Assembly (NCBI GenBank): GCA_033557675.1
Contig: JAWQRM010000253.1
Span: 1-25,571, forward strand
Direction of reading: 5' to 3'
Origin: Coptodactyla brooksi
Taxonomy: Eukaryota; Arthropoda; Insecta; Coleoptera; Scarabaeidae
Length of the DNA stretch: 25,571 bases
Positions 1 through 9,889 of this stretch are shown piece by piece. The translations under genes were made by a program, and so were the position numbers. Position 1 is the first letter of the stretch. Every line of letters begins with the position of its first letter. The notes under the pieces are model-generated. The model saw only the letters and a program-made list of their open reading frames with translations. It did no database searches and was not told the origin of the DNA.

Positions 1-850
1 GCTTTTTTCCACCACATTAATCCATCTCACTAACGAACCGCGGCTCCGGTTTGAATTTATGGGAGTTTGCATTCATATATTTCAAAGTTTAGTTCACTTT
101 TATTCGAAAAAAAATTAACTACGTGTAATTTAACAAAAGCGTGCCTGACAATAAATCGTTGTTGATACGGCAACGTCGGATAGATTTAATGGCAAGAGTC
201 CATTATATTTTCGTAGTTTCTATGCTACACAATATGGAAATGCAGTTTAATGGTAGACTTCAAACACAAATAATGGAGCATTTTCAAATATACAGTATAC
301 TGTTGTATATTTAAGAGCCTCTAATGCCTCTAATGGTTAATTAATGTACCGATATATCCGATATACTTTACATCTGGACGTTCCAGTATATCTGGAAGTT
401 CTTCAGGGTTATCCGTTATTAATATGACTGGATCTGCATGTTTCAAATTATTCAATCTTCCCCATGAATATAGATTCTCTTATTTTTTCTGTAATGAAAG
501 CAGGAAATTAGAACATAAATTTTAAATGATAATGTAGAATTAATCAAGAAGTGCAAACATTCCAAAATTTTCTAAAGGTGTCCATAACTAATTTCACTAG
601 TGCAATCTTCCACCCCAAAAGGAATAGTGTACCCTACAAAATGCGAATCCTTACATAGACAGGTACATTTAAAGGGCAATATTCATATTTGCATAATGAT
701 AAAAAATTTAAAACATGAGCAGCCAAGTCCATTGTATTTATTTGCAGGGTTTATCAAAAATCCTTTATATGCCGAAACAACTTTAGTGTAATGTTAACGC
801 TTGTTTCTGCCCGTCAGTAAAACAAAGCAGAGAGGTTATTTTACGAGTGA
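1..850. other. AT-rich DNA, no gene recognised
   Basis: Frames are short and broken by stops on both strands. I saw no protein motif, RNA gene or clear repeat. The 63-codon frame at 600-791 has no recognisable motif. Confidence 0.5.
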
Positions 851-851
851 T

Positions 852-882
852 TTAACGCGTTCGCAGCCCACATTAAGTGGGC
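852..882. repeat. Possible transposon terminus: TTAA followed by GC-rich hairpin
   Basis: A TTAA at 852-855 is followed directly by a GC-rich stretch with a perfect 6-bp hairpin (GCCCAC 866-871, loop ATTAA, GTGGGC 877-882). The composition changes abruptly from the AT-rich flank, and the GC-richer sequence continues to about 1020. TTAA is the target of piggyBac-type elements, and some of them carry hairpins near their ends, so this could be one end of such an element. I found no matching opposite end, so this is only a suggestion. Confidence 0.25.
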
Positions 883-1414
883 GCCATCGTCTATGGCATG
901 TCTGCTCAAGTTCATCGAGGGGGAGGTAAACCCCCTGACCCCGAAACACATGACCTCTTGACCCGTTGTCGCTGCTTAATTCCTACCACTATCTCGAAAC
1001 ATGGATCCCCTTACCACCGAACGAATACAAATGTAATGAATACTATTTTGGAACTAAATTTGATTTCTGAAGCTTTTCCCTGCTTATGTCTGCTTCATTA
1101 GATTCTTTTCTGCTCTATAGAAGGAAAGTTCCATACCTAAATCGCCCACACATTTTCACTAACTGCGGAATTTATTTAAAAAAATGTTATGCGTAAATAA
1201 AATCAAGTAATGACGAATGTACTTGTCAGATTTAAAGCAAGACAATACACGGTTTTTAATAACAATAAGCGCTGTTGTTGGCTTTCCTTTTTTCAATATC
1301 AACATTGCGAAAAAATTATTATTTGTTGGATATCAATTCGTTGTATTATACTGTATAAAAATTTATATGCTTCACAATTGTGGTGCTCTGTCATTGAGAA
1401 GTTTTATTTTGAAG

Positions 1415-1547
1415 CTATTCTTCTAATCCACTTTCACTGAAATGATCATATTCAAATTGACTTGCAGTGGAAAAATCCTCTTCTGATTCACTTTCGTTGT
1501 AAAAATGCTTTGATAATCCACTATCCTTGGTTTCGTCAGAAAATGAC
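1415..1547 (-). CDS. Possible terminal exon or remnant: acidic Ser/Glu-rich peptide
   Basis: On the minus strand, a pyrimidine-containing tract ending in TTTCAG (1553-1548) looks like a splice acceptor. It is followed by about 43 open codons ending in TAG at 1415-1417. The peptide is strongly acidic and serine-rich, with segments such as DSGLSKHFYNESESEEDF and FSESGLEE. The low-complexity acidic composition is unlike chance AT-rich translation. Acidic Ser/Glu/Asp-rich stretches are common at the ends of insect transposases of the piggyBac and IS630-like types, and also in ordinary nuclear proteins. No upstream exon could be found, so it may be a transposon remnant rather than a host exon. Confidence 0.25.
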
Positions 1548-2865
1548 CTGAAAGATATATCTACAAGCTAAAATTTAGCATAAGACCTTTACGTATCTCA
1601 TTTATACATATATTTCAACTTCATTGAATAACATTTTCTTCTAGTACTTCTTCATCCTTTTTCTTAGAAGTGTACATATGAAACTATTCAATCAGTTGTG
1701 TCAGTATTGCCCATTTTTACCATATTCAAGGATAATAAGGTTTTCTTGTTGTAACACCTCGTTTACATCTTAGCGTCATGAACTGTAATAAGGAATAATA
1801 TACCCCTTATATGGCGCCACATCATTACTATTATTTCATTGCAATACGTTGCAATCCGTCGAGCATTTTCTAATAAAGTTCGCCTTATTGGTGAAAGAAT
1901 TACAAATTAATATTACAAACTATCTGCTCTCCCATTTATCAACACTTTCTGTCTTGGAGATAGATAGTTTGTTTGTTAGTTTTATGCCAGTGTTTTATAT
2001 AGCAGTGTTTTTGTATATTTTTGGTTTGATATTTGATTTTTGATTTGAAATACTCGTCAAATGCAATTAATTGATTAACAATAAACTAAAACAATTTTTG
2101 CATATACTTTTTATGGAAGCAACGTATTATATCAATTTGCCCAAGTTGTTCACTAAAATTCGGTTTTTTTATCGATTTTGACGGTCTGTGGAGAAATAAA
2201 CCATACAATATCAGGCACAAGAGTTCAAGGTCTATGAAGTGGGTATATGAGCCAGTGCAATTGATAAATTCATGCAGCAATGAGAAAATAGTGCTTTGGG
2301 ACATCCTGCTAATGTTAGAATTGCCTACAAATAGAATACTTAGTTATACATCATCTACCGGGGTATTCATATACGGATATCTCGAAATTGGTAAGAGGTA
2401 TCGTTGCAGGACAAAAACTGTGGTATAGTGTAAGCAAAGAACTATATGGAAAATTAAAAACTGGCAGTAACATACATACAGGTGCCCTAAAAAACAAGTT
2501 ATATTTTCTTAATTGAATAGTATACTTTTTTCATAAACATTTTATAGTTTCTGATTTATTCTTTTCTTTTGAGTATAACAAAAATTTTGGTTCTAGAACA
2601 AAATTTTCGAAATAAATCAGTAAATGTGTTCGAGTCTAAAGTGCCACGCAAATGCATTCTTGTTTTCGCAACACACTCTTCAAACCCACGCAAAAATACA
2701 ACCGTATACTTCCATTCAAACCAACTTATTTTTCATAAACGTTTGGACTCGTACTATAAATGGACTACTTATTGACTCTTGTATGTTATAAATTTATTAG
2801 ACTAACTTTCAACCTACCACAGAAACATGTAACGTCTTCTATTAAGATTTTTGTATCATTCGAAA
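1548..2865. other. AT-rich DNA, no gene recognised
   Basis: This stretch holds only short frames without recognisable motifs (for example 1849-2043 plus and 2086-2304 minus). No RNA gene or organised repeat was seen. Confidence 0.5.
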
Positions 2866-2870
2866 GCTAT

Positions 2871-2960
2871 ACAGGGTGATACAAAACCACCATATACTTC
2901 TGCAAGCAATCGAGGCGCCTCGGCTGCAGATTCCTTGAAATGGAAGAAGTAAATCAAAAG
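2871..2960. repeat. Isolated DNA-transposon end (ACAGGGTG type)
   Basis: ACAGGGTGATACAAAACC begins at 2871 after a TA dinucleotide. Many insect Tc1/mariner-superfamily elements begin with ACAGGGTG next to a TA target. The element at 20317-21441 in this window begins with the related CAGTGTGATTC. I found no partner end nearby, so this is probably a solo or truncated end. Confidence 0.3.
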
Positions 2961-2989
2961 AATATATTATTCTGATAAAAATTCACTAA

Positions 2990-3330
2990 TGTTTCAAGGT
3001 TACACTATAGTTTCTTGCAAAAACGATTTGTTGCCAAATGGATACATAGCGCAGGATCTGCAGGGTGGCCTGCATCTCGGTTCAGATTTGAACTATTTAC
3101 TTGGACATTATTTGAAATTCCTTCGCCCCCCATCCCCGTGGGGAAAATTAATATTTGGACAATAGAGCGCAGCTGGCGACCTTTGAGACAGTTCCCCAAG
3201 AAAAACAATCCATCAAAGGGATGCCTTCCTCAGGGGAGGGTAGGATCCTTCAAGGATAAGACCCGGAGCTCCTATCGCTGACACCCCAAATTCCCCCGTC
3301 TATCATTCGTCCTTGCCCAAACCGGATGAA
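2990..3330. other. GC-richer patch of unknown nature
   Basis: This stretch is much richer in G and C than its flanks, with runs such as CCCCCCATCCCCGTGGGG. Two overlapping open frames on opposite strands (3015-3281 plus, 3005-3208 minus) show no motif. It could be a conserved noncoding element, an old transposon piece or a lost exon; the sequence does not decide. Confidence 0.3.
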
Positions 3331-3439
3331 ATAGTTCTGCGTTCGCAAAACAGATTTCATGGTTCGGTGGCAATTTATTGATATACTAAACAAAAACGGA
3401 CTCTTACGTATACTGGAATATTAATCCGGTGAATGAATG

Positions 3440-3860
3440 TTGCGATCGGTGGTTACTGTGTAGAAAATGAAATACGGCCGGCAGGGATAATACAGGTAAA
3501 ACGCGATATAACCTCAGAAGCCTTCCACGGCGGTGGTACGGAATTAGAAATTGTTCGCAAGCGTTGCTGAGCCGCTATGCGCTATATAAGTTCAAGAGAA
3601 CTCACGACAATGACAAAGTTTGCAATGATGCATTCCCACGTGATGTAAAGGCTTTCTGCGAGAACGCGAGCTGCATTCGTTTCCGGAACATTGCCTTCGT
3701 GTACAATACAGTGCGAGTTAATTGTTGTGGAAATTGTTGATAAGAGTTCTTTGTAGGACGATTCCCGGTTATATGTAATCCCCTAGGGCGGATCGCTCTG
3801 TGTAAACTGTCGAAGTATCTTAAAATAAAGTTTTTGTAATTCTTGTTTCGGAAACTCATT
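3440..3860 (+). repeat. Possible solo LTR
   Basis: A TATA box (TATATAA, 3583-3589) and a polyadenylation signal (AATAAA within 3824-3829, followed by a T-rich tract) lie about 240 bp apart in a GC-richer block. A promoter and poly(A) signal this close together, with no long open frame between them, is typical of an LTR. The exact ends are not defined: several TG...CA pairs are possible and no target duplication was found. An ordinary promoter plus an unrelated AATAAA would look the same. Confidence 0.3.
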
Positions 3861-4221
3861 AATTTAAACTGTAGTTAGCTTTCACCCGGCTGTTAGAGAA
3901 TAACAAGCAAGTTATCAATAGTTATGTGTGAACTAGGCAGTGTGCAAAGTTGGCAAACTTTAAGGTAATGTGACTAAACGGCATTCAATCGTTCTTGGGC
4001 CATTTACATCTTCGTTATATTAAGCGACATGATTTAATGCATTGTAGCTATTGAAACTTGCCAACAAGCTGTTGAAATTAGGGAAGGCTCGTGCTGTTGA
4101 TTAACAGTAAAACAATACATACATTAAAACAAAACAAAATCACATGTTTCTATCAACTTAGGGTAAACACACCAATGTCTTTTCTTGCTGATAATTGTAC
4201 CTTATGTTAATCTAAATACAT

Positions 4222-5036
4222 TTATACTAAAGACACAGTATTTTCGAGTTTTTTAACTTTTAGACTGTCGGGATTTGTGGAGTAAGACCTCGAGAAATGA
4301 TCTACGGTGTCTCCGGAAATTCCCAAGTCAAATTTCTCATAATCGGTATCTGATACAGTGTAGATAATAAATCCTAACAAAAATCCGGTTTCACAATCAA
4401 CTAATTCGAATAATTTGATACCAAAGCGGTGTCTTTTCAAGGGTAGACATTGTTTAAACTTTAGCCTTCATTTCCACAACATCAAACCTTCATCAATGCA
4501 AGAGTATTTTCCAGGATTTATAGTAGACGAGAATTGTTGATTCAAAAGGTCCAGTATAGGTTTGATTTTTCTCAAAGGGTGATGAATGGTTCCTTCATTA
4601 TTTGTAACATGTAAATAATGCAAAATTTGGAGATATCTTTCCACGGTACCATTTTACTACATATTGGTCCAGAATCTTGCTTTTGATAAAGATTAGTTTT
4701 TTCTTCAATCATTTTCAAGATAGTTGAATTCAATAAAAAAATCAAAAAAAATGTAAAGGAGTGTTTCCTGATATCGAAATATTGTCACAAATACTAGATT
4801 GATCGATAAAATCAATCTTTTATAGGAGGATGGTATTCAGAATCAAATAATAGGTAGGGAATGTCTTCATCCTCATAATTTGTTGATTTTGGCAGATCAG
4901 CAGGTTCAGATGCACCAGTCCCATCTTCGACTTGTAACTTATCTCGTTCTGATTCACCACTAGTGCAATATATATCACTCATTTTTATATTAGATTCACG
5001 GGTGTGGGACAAAACTACCAATGGGTAAAAATACAA
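4222..5036 (-). pseudogene. piggyBac-like transposase remnant (DDE_Tnp_1_7 type)
   Basis: This is a broken cut-and-paste transposase read right to left. An acidic N-terminal piece (5036-4812, with SGESERDK and YEDEDIPYLLFDSEY) may be the start. A second piece near 4720-4680 reads ILKMIEEKTNLYQK, like the conserved helix before the catalytic core. From 4638 the core follows: RYLQILHYLH, then LRKIKPILDLL, then CIDEGLML with the first catalytic Asp near 4493, then KRHRFGIKLFELVDCETGF with a second conserved Asp near 4397. These motifs are diagnostic of piggyBac-family transposases. Damage includes an in-frame TGA at 4468-4470, a frameshift or deletion before 4638, and loss of everything after the second Asp block, so the last catalytic Asp is missing. 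Terminal repeats were not identified. Membership of the N-terminal piece is inferred from position only. Confidence 0.8.
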
Positions 5037-5287
5037 AAATCAAATTACAGAAAATAGAAAAAGCAAAAACCCGAAAAGAGACATGAAGTGTGATCCAGTA
5101 CAAATGACTGAAGAGAACTTTTATTAGACAGAATTTTGGTACACAGAAAGTAGAGTACTCTGATATGGCTTATTGTAACACTATAATATTAGATATGAAA
5201 TGAAAGCATAACAAAATATATATATGAATTGAGTGATTTTCTTTGTATGGGGCTTTCGTTCAAATAGTAATCGCTAATGAGAATTGA

Positions 5288-5324
5288 GATGATATTCACT
5301 ATATGGAATATAGTGAATATCATC
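5288..5324. repeat. Perfect 16-bp inverted repeat
   Basis: The arms at 5288-5303 and 5309-5324 (GATGATATTCACTATA and its complement) are perfectly matched around a 5-nt loop TGGAA. The transcript would form a stable hairpin. No gene adjoins it; it may be a small transposon scar. Confidence 0.8.
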
Positions 5325-6384
5325 ACTATTAAAATTCTAAGTACCAGTACCTCTTTTGTCCTTACTGTGTTTTTCTGACCGAAAGTTATTAAGCAGTTGT
5401 GCAATTTCTATATGCAACAGTCTTTTTTTCTAGTTTTTTTTGTTAACAAAAGGAAACTAGAAAATTAAAAATTAACCAATTTAGAACAATTAACCAACTT
5501 AATATTACAAAGCAAACTTTGGTTACAAATTATTTTCTCACTAAACGTTTCGCGAACTTGTAGTCGTCTTTCTGCATCATCCTCGTTTAGTTCTTGGATC
5601 AAAATCATTTTAAAAGAATAGAATTTATGTGTCGTTAAAATTCTATGAATGCTAGAGCGAAAAACGTTAGAATCTTGGGATACATTTCTAAATAAACGAG
5701 GGTGATTCATTTGCAAATATCACAAAAGTGCAACTTCAATAGTTTCAAGATGTTGGTGACCTACAAGTTCATCTGGATAGTTCTCATTGAAACTCTTGCC
5801 GTAATCCTTGTACATTCATTTTTTCGGTAATAAATTGTAACTATTTCAATTCTTCCTTCTGTAAAATACATCACTTTTGTAAAAACCACTCAAAAAATTC
5901 TTAAAACGTCATTGTTACCTTTAGACTTGAAAAATTAGTATCTTAATAAGAGAGCTTTGTTGCACTTGGGATAAAATTACATTAATAGTTTTGGAAAGTC
6001 TTATTTTCTCCACTTTTCATTGTGCTTCATGCATAAATATCAGCCTAAGGTCATTAGTTGGAAATATAGAGATGGTAAGGATTTCTTTTGTCGTCCAGTA
6101 CATTCTTTCTTCTGATTTTTTTAATTATTTACTTCTTTTTTGTCTTCAAAATCCTTGTGGATTTTAATAAATAAAATCGATGCCTACACGAATAATATTG
6201 ATACATAAAAAAAATTTTGCCTAATATTCTTGTCTGCTATCTTGCATAGCGGCTAGATTCGGTGGCGAATAAATTTATTAAGGGATAAATTCATTAATTT
6301 AAGATATAAAATATATTTTAAAAAATACAAAAAATATATAAAAAATATTTTTAATATATAAAAATTAAAAATATACATAGGTTA
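5325..6384. other. AT-rich DNA with low-complexity tract
   Basis: No gene or recognisable motif was seen. Positions about 6300-6375 are almost pure A/T (repeats of AAAATATAT type) immediately before repeat family A copy 1. Confidence 0.6.
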
Positions 6385-7003
6385 CCTAAGATGGAATTAT
6401 TTGAAATAACTTTACATCAATGACTGTAAAAGCCATACTACTACTTTGAAATATTATTTCGTGACGTGAACAAAGTAACATTTGCACTGGCTTGAAATTG
6501 CCCTAAAATAAATTGATTATGTCACGGAGATGTGTGCTAAATGAAGATTTTATGAACATAAATTTATTTTAACTTTGATAATACAATGGACTTAATCATT
6601 ATGGAATTATTTGTGTTAATGTTGGCATACTTTACTATTATGTTAATTTGTTTATGAATCATGATTATTATTCATGCAAGCACTTTCTTATAAACAAAAT
6701 ATTTGTCACAATATTTACGTATTTCGCAAATTTTCAGTTCTTTTTAGGAATTGTGAAAATTATATTATAGGTTCTAGTTTAGCTGATGTACATCAATAGC
6801 AATAATATCGTTCTCAAATGAATTTCTTGTTCAATTCAATCCACATATATTATTTTAATGAATTTACAATATATGACAAAAATCTTCTGAAATCCCTATA
6901 GCTTATGCATCGTCTGAAGTTGTAAACAGGATTACATTGTCCCATGCTTAGCACGTATTATATGAATAAAATTCCCCTGACTCCTAAATTGTATGCAGAT
7001 ATA
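6385..7003 (-). repeat. Repeat family A, copy 1 (inverted, longest copy)
   Basis: The reverse complement of this stretch aligns, at roughly 80% by eye, with 8617-9020 and 9238-9745. Shared landmarks include CAATTTAGGAGTCAGGGG, ATAATACGTGCT, CAATGTAATCCTGTTTAC, TTCCATAATGATTAA and TTTTAGGGCAATTTCAAG. It is about 620 bp and noncoding, with no transposase or RT motif. It is probably a non-autonomous interspersed element whose class cannot be told from the sequence. Confidence 0.8.
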
Positions 7004-8117
7004 TTCAACCTTTTCAAATATCGAACAATGAAAATTTAATTGAACCAATCGAATATCTACCAGAAAAGCTCAATGAAAGCACTACTATTAAAGGCTCAAA
7101 TAACTTTACGTTCATTGCATAACAAAGAAATTTCGTGTTTTCACCATATTACAAATAAACAATTTCTTTTTATTAGATCCAACATATTTGTTTTAGTGAT
7201 AATTTTATACAATCTGCAAGTCCTAAAGTCTACTGAAATTCTCCTTAAAACGTAATACAACGCCTTATGCACAACGGAGCATTATGTCACTGGAAAACAA
7301 AACAGTACATCATTAGAAGTAGAATGCTCTCTTTGTGTTATCTCAACTTCCTCCAAGGTACAAAAGGAACTTCTATTCCTAATGACATAATATATCAGTT
7401 TCTTGAATCTGTTGTAAAGCAATACGAAATCGGCAATAAAATATATATTTCTAAAAAGATTTCTATCAACTTATATATGACCAATAAAAATTTAACTTAA
7501 AAACCTTAATTTTGCTGATTTATATAAACTTGCACTAGAAATATACATTGCGTATAATTAAAATTACGCATTATATATGTACTATTGACAAATAACTGAA
7601 ATTATCACATTCAATTATTTGTAATCTTCCCATAACAGCTAGGCTAACGTTCCAAATTAGAGCTATACTGAATACCTATATTGATTGGTCTAAATTCAGT
7701 TTTCGGTGACATCCTCCTCCATAATATTGGTGTAGGACGCAATACGTATATGAATTGCTTATCACCTACGGATGTCACGCAGATTGGATTAGGCCAATGC
7801 CAACACATCTTCCATACATCCACGTCTGTACTCCAAATTAGCATATTAATTAAAGACAGCTTTCGCCCGGTCGCGTGATGTACCTAGCACACAATCGCCA
7901 AGGATTTTGAGTGATTTGCAAGCACAGTACTTATATGTATAGTGTAGACCTAAAACCAAAGGCCTTTAACAGAACAGTTAATAACAATAAATTCCACTGG
8001 CGATTAATAATTATTAGACTGATTTGAATACTTAACCTTAACCACAATAACAAATTAACATATAAGTTAAATATCAAATCTAACCATCTCGCTAAACTTC
8101 CACATAGCGAGAAAGAT
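7004..8117. other. Spacer inside the family A inverted pair, no gene recognised
   Basis: This stretch is mostly AT-rich. A somewhat GC-richer block at about 7640-7900 has open frames on both strands (7644-7844 minus, 7681-7878 plus). The minus frame is rich in Trp and Cys, but I recognise no family in either. Confidence 0.4.
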
Positions 8118-8195
8118 TTTAAGAAAGAATTACCACCCTGATGTGAACTAATGGCCTGTTAGTTCACATCAGGGTGGTAATTCGTCTTTCTTAAA
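8118..8195. repeat. Long near-perfect palindrome
   Basis: The arms at 8118-8151 and 8159-8195 pair around a 7-nt spacer TGGCCTG. The inner 25 bp (8127-8151, containing ACCACCCTGATGTGAAC) are perfect, and the outer parts differ by a 3-nt insertion. One arm-like copy recurs at 9783-9811 in front of repeat R copy 2, so this palindrome probably arose by inverted duplication of the start of repeat R. Confidence 0.85.
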
Positions 8196-8266
8196 TAAGA
8201 AAGTATGTTGTGTAGGATATCGTAAAACTTTCGCGAAAGAAGTGTTCAAGTCTTTGTTGAACAAAA
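8196..8266 (+). repeat. Repeat R, copy 1
   Basis: It shares GAAAGAAGTGTTCA, TTTGTTGAACA and the surrounding bases with 9828-9889, and both copies are preceded by the ATTACCACCCTGAT motif. On the minus strand both copies translate to related peptides containing LNTSF, followed by V-x-R-x-PT-x-H. R may therefore be a fragment of a transposon coding region, but I do not recognise the protein. Confidence 0.6.
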
Positions 8267-8616
8267 CCTTTGATTTTCTAAGAAGTTAAAAAAGGATCAC
8301 CAATACACCGAAATTTAAAAAATATCGAAAAATATAGAATGTTTATATGATCTCTTCCTTGCATATTATGGGTTCGATATTATGTAGCGATAAGGTGAAG
8401 CATGCCATTATAAAATTATTATTAAAACAATAAGGTTGGAATTAATAAAAAAAAATTGTATACTTGTGATGTGGTTAACACAGAAAATTTCGTTGTTATG
8501 CAACCAACGTAATCTTATTTGAGCATTTAAAAATAGCACTTTAATTGAGGTTTTCCAATAGATTGCCCTACATTGAATTTACTTTATAAACGGTTTACTA
8601 TTTGTAAAAATGAAAT
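8267..8616. other. AT-rich DNA, nothing recognised
   Basis: Nothing recognisable was seen between repeat R copy 1 and family A copy 2. Confidence 0.5.
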
Positions 8617-9020
8617 TTATCTGTATACAATTTAGGAGTCAGGGGAACTGTATTCATATAATACGTGCTGAACATGAGACAATGTAATCCTGTTTACAAC
8701 CTCGGGCGATGCATAAGCTACAGGGATTTCGGAAGAGTTTTGTCATACACTGTAAGTTTATTAAAATAATATTAAATATATGTAAATTAAATTGAGCAGG
8801 AAATCCATTCAAAAATGGTAATATTACTATTAATGTACATGAATTAAATTAGAACTTATAATTCGAATAATTCTTAAAAAGAATTAAAAAATTGTGAAAT
8901 ATGTAAATATTGAGAAAAATATTTTATTAATAAAAAATATGCTTGCATCAAGAATAATAATTCATAAATAAATTAATATAATATTAAAGAGTGTCTACAC
9001 CAACACAGCTAACTGAGATT
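8617..9020 (+). repeat. Repeat family A, copy 2 (truncated)
   Basis: It aligns with the complement of copy 1 from its GTCAGGGGAA end up to the GTCTACACCAACACAGCTAA segment. It stops there, where ~220 bp of unrelated sequence containing a hammerhead-like motif begins. It overlaps copy 3 in content (about 8718-9020 versus 9240-9545), giving direct repeats about 520 bp apart. Confidence 0.75.
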
Positions 9021-9170
9021 GAGAAATTGTTTTCGGAAGGAGGTTTCAAAAGTAAATTGTGAAAAACCGATTTTGTAATCTGTCAAAGTTTGTAAGTTAT
9101 TTGAGAAAAATGAAGATCTGTGGTCTCGTAGTTACTAAAGCTAACAAACACCTTAACCACAACAAGATTA

Positions 9171-9232
9171 CTTAGAATCTCAACATATGTTTCGGTTTAT
9201 CTAATAAATCTTCGTCAAGAGAATATTCTGCT
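9171..9232 (-). ncRNA. Degenerate hammerhead ribozyme (copy A)
   Basis: Read on the minus strand: the stem I 5' strand AGAATATTCTC (9229-9219), the core box TTGACGA (9218-9212) and a stem II of GATTTA/TAAACC type with a short loop. GAAA follows, then a very short self-complementary stem III (ACATATGT), cleavage triplet GTT and the stem I 3' strand GAGATTCT (9181-9174). Stem I pairs well (CTC with GAG, AGAAT with ATTCT) with an internal bulge. The first C of the CTGANGA box is T, which should disable the core. Penelope-like elements are known to carry hammerheads with very short stem III; this is a decayed relative of the copy at 14621-14680. Confidence 0.7.
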
Positions 9233-9237
9233 GACGA

Positions 9238-9745
9238 CAGCGATTTCGGAAGAGATTTGTCATATATTGCAAGTTTATTAAAATAATATTAAATATATGT
9301 AGATTAAATTGAACATGAACTTCATGGAAGGAATATTTTTAGTGATGTACATCAACCAAATTAGAACCTATAATTCGTATAATTCTTAAAAAGAACTAAA
9401 AATACGTGAAATACGTAAGTATTTGAGCAAAATATTTTATATAAAAGAAATGTGCTTGAATCAAGAATCATAATCCATAAGTAAATTAATTCATAAATGA
9501 ATTAATATAATATTAAGGAGTGTCTGCATTAACACAACTAATTCCATAATGATTAAATCCATTATATTATCAAAAGCTAAAATAATCGCAGAGTTCATTT
9601 TAGGGCAATTTCAAGTCAGTACAAATGATACTTTGTTCATATGTGTATATATTATAAGATATACGAAATTATATTTCAAAATTGTAATAAAGATTTTACG
9701 GTCATTGATATAAAGTTGTTCCAAATATTTCTGGGTATATTTTAT
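9238..9745 (+). repeat. Repeat family A, copy 3
   Basis: It begins at GATTTCGGAAGAG and aligns with the remainder of copy 1 on the opposite strand, out to TCATTGATATAAAGTTG. It lacks the first ~120 bp present in copies 1 and 2, so copies 2 and 3 cannot be one simple element split by an insertion. They overlap by about 300 bp. Confidence 0.75.
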
Positions 9746-9782
9746 TATAGCTTATTAATTAGTTGAATCTTTTTTTCCTGTC

Positions 9783-9889
9783 AATTACCACCCTGATATA
9801 AACTAACAGGCCATATTGGTGAGAAAAACATGTTTAGTAGGTTTTCGTGAAACTCTCATGAAAGAAGTGTTCAGGTATTTGTTGAACAC
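9783..9889 (+). repeat. Repeat R, copy 2, with single palindrome arm
   Basis: It starts with ATTACCACCCTGAT and AACTAACAGGCC, like one arm of the 8118-8195 palindrome, and continues into the same GAAAGAAGTGTTCA and TTTGTTGAACA sequence as copy 1. Confidence 0.65.

Noticed and set aside
3005..3281. Overlapping plus and minus frames in a GC-richer patch
   Set aside because: The frames lack motifs, and high GC reduces stop codons on both strands.
6300..6375. Very AT-rich tract considered as a replication origin or CRISPR-like repeat
   Set aside because: It is plain low-complexity A/T with no regular repeat-spacer structure. CRISPR arrays are not expected in an insect genome and none is seen.
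7644..7878. Overlapping open frames on both strands at 7.64-7.88 kb
   Set aside because: Neither shows a family motif, splice sites or repeats. They are noted only as a GC-richer block.
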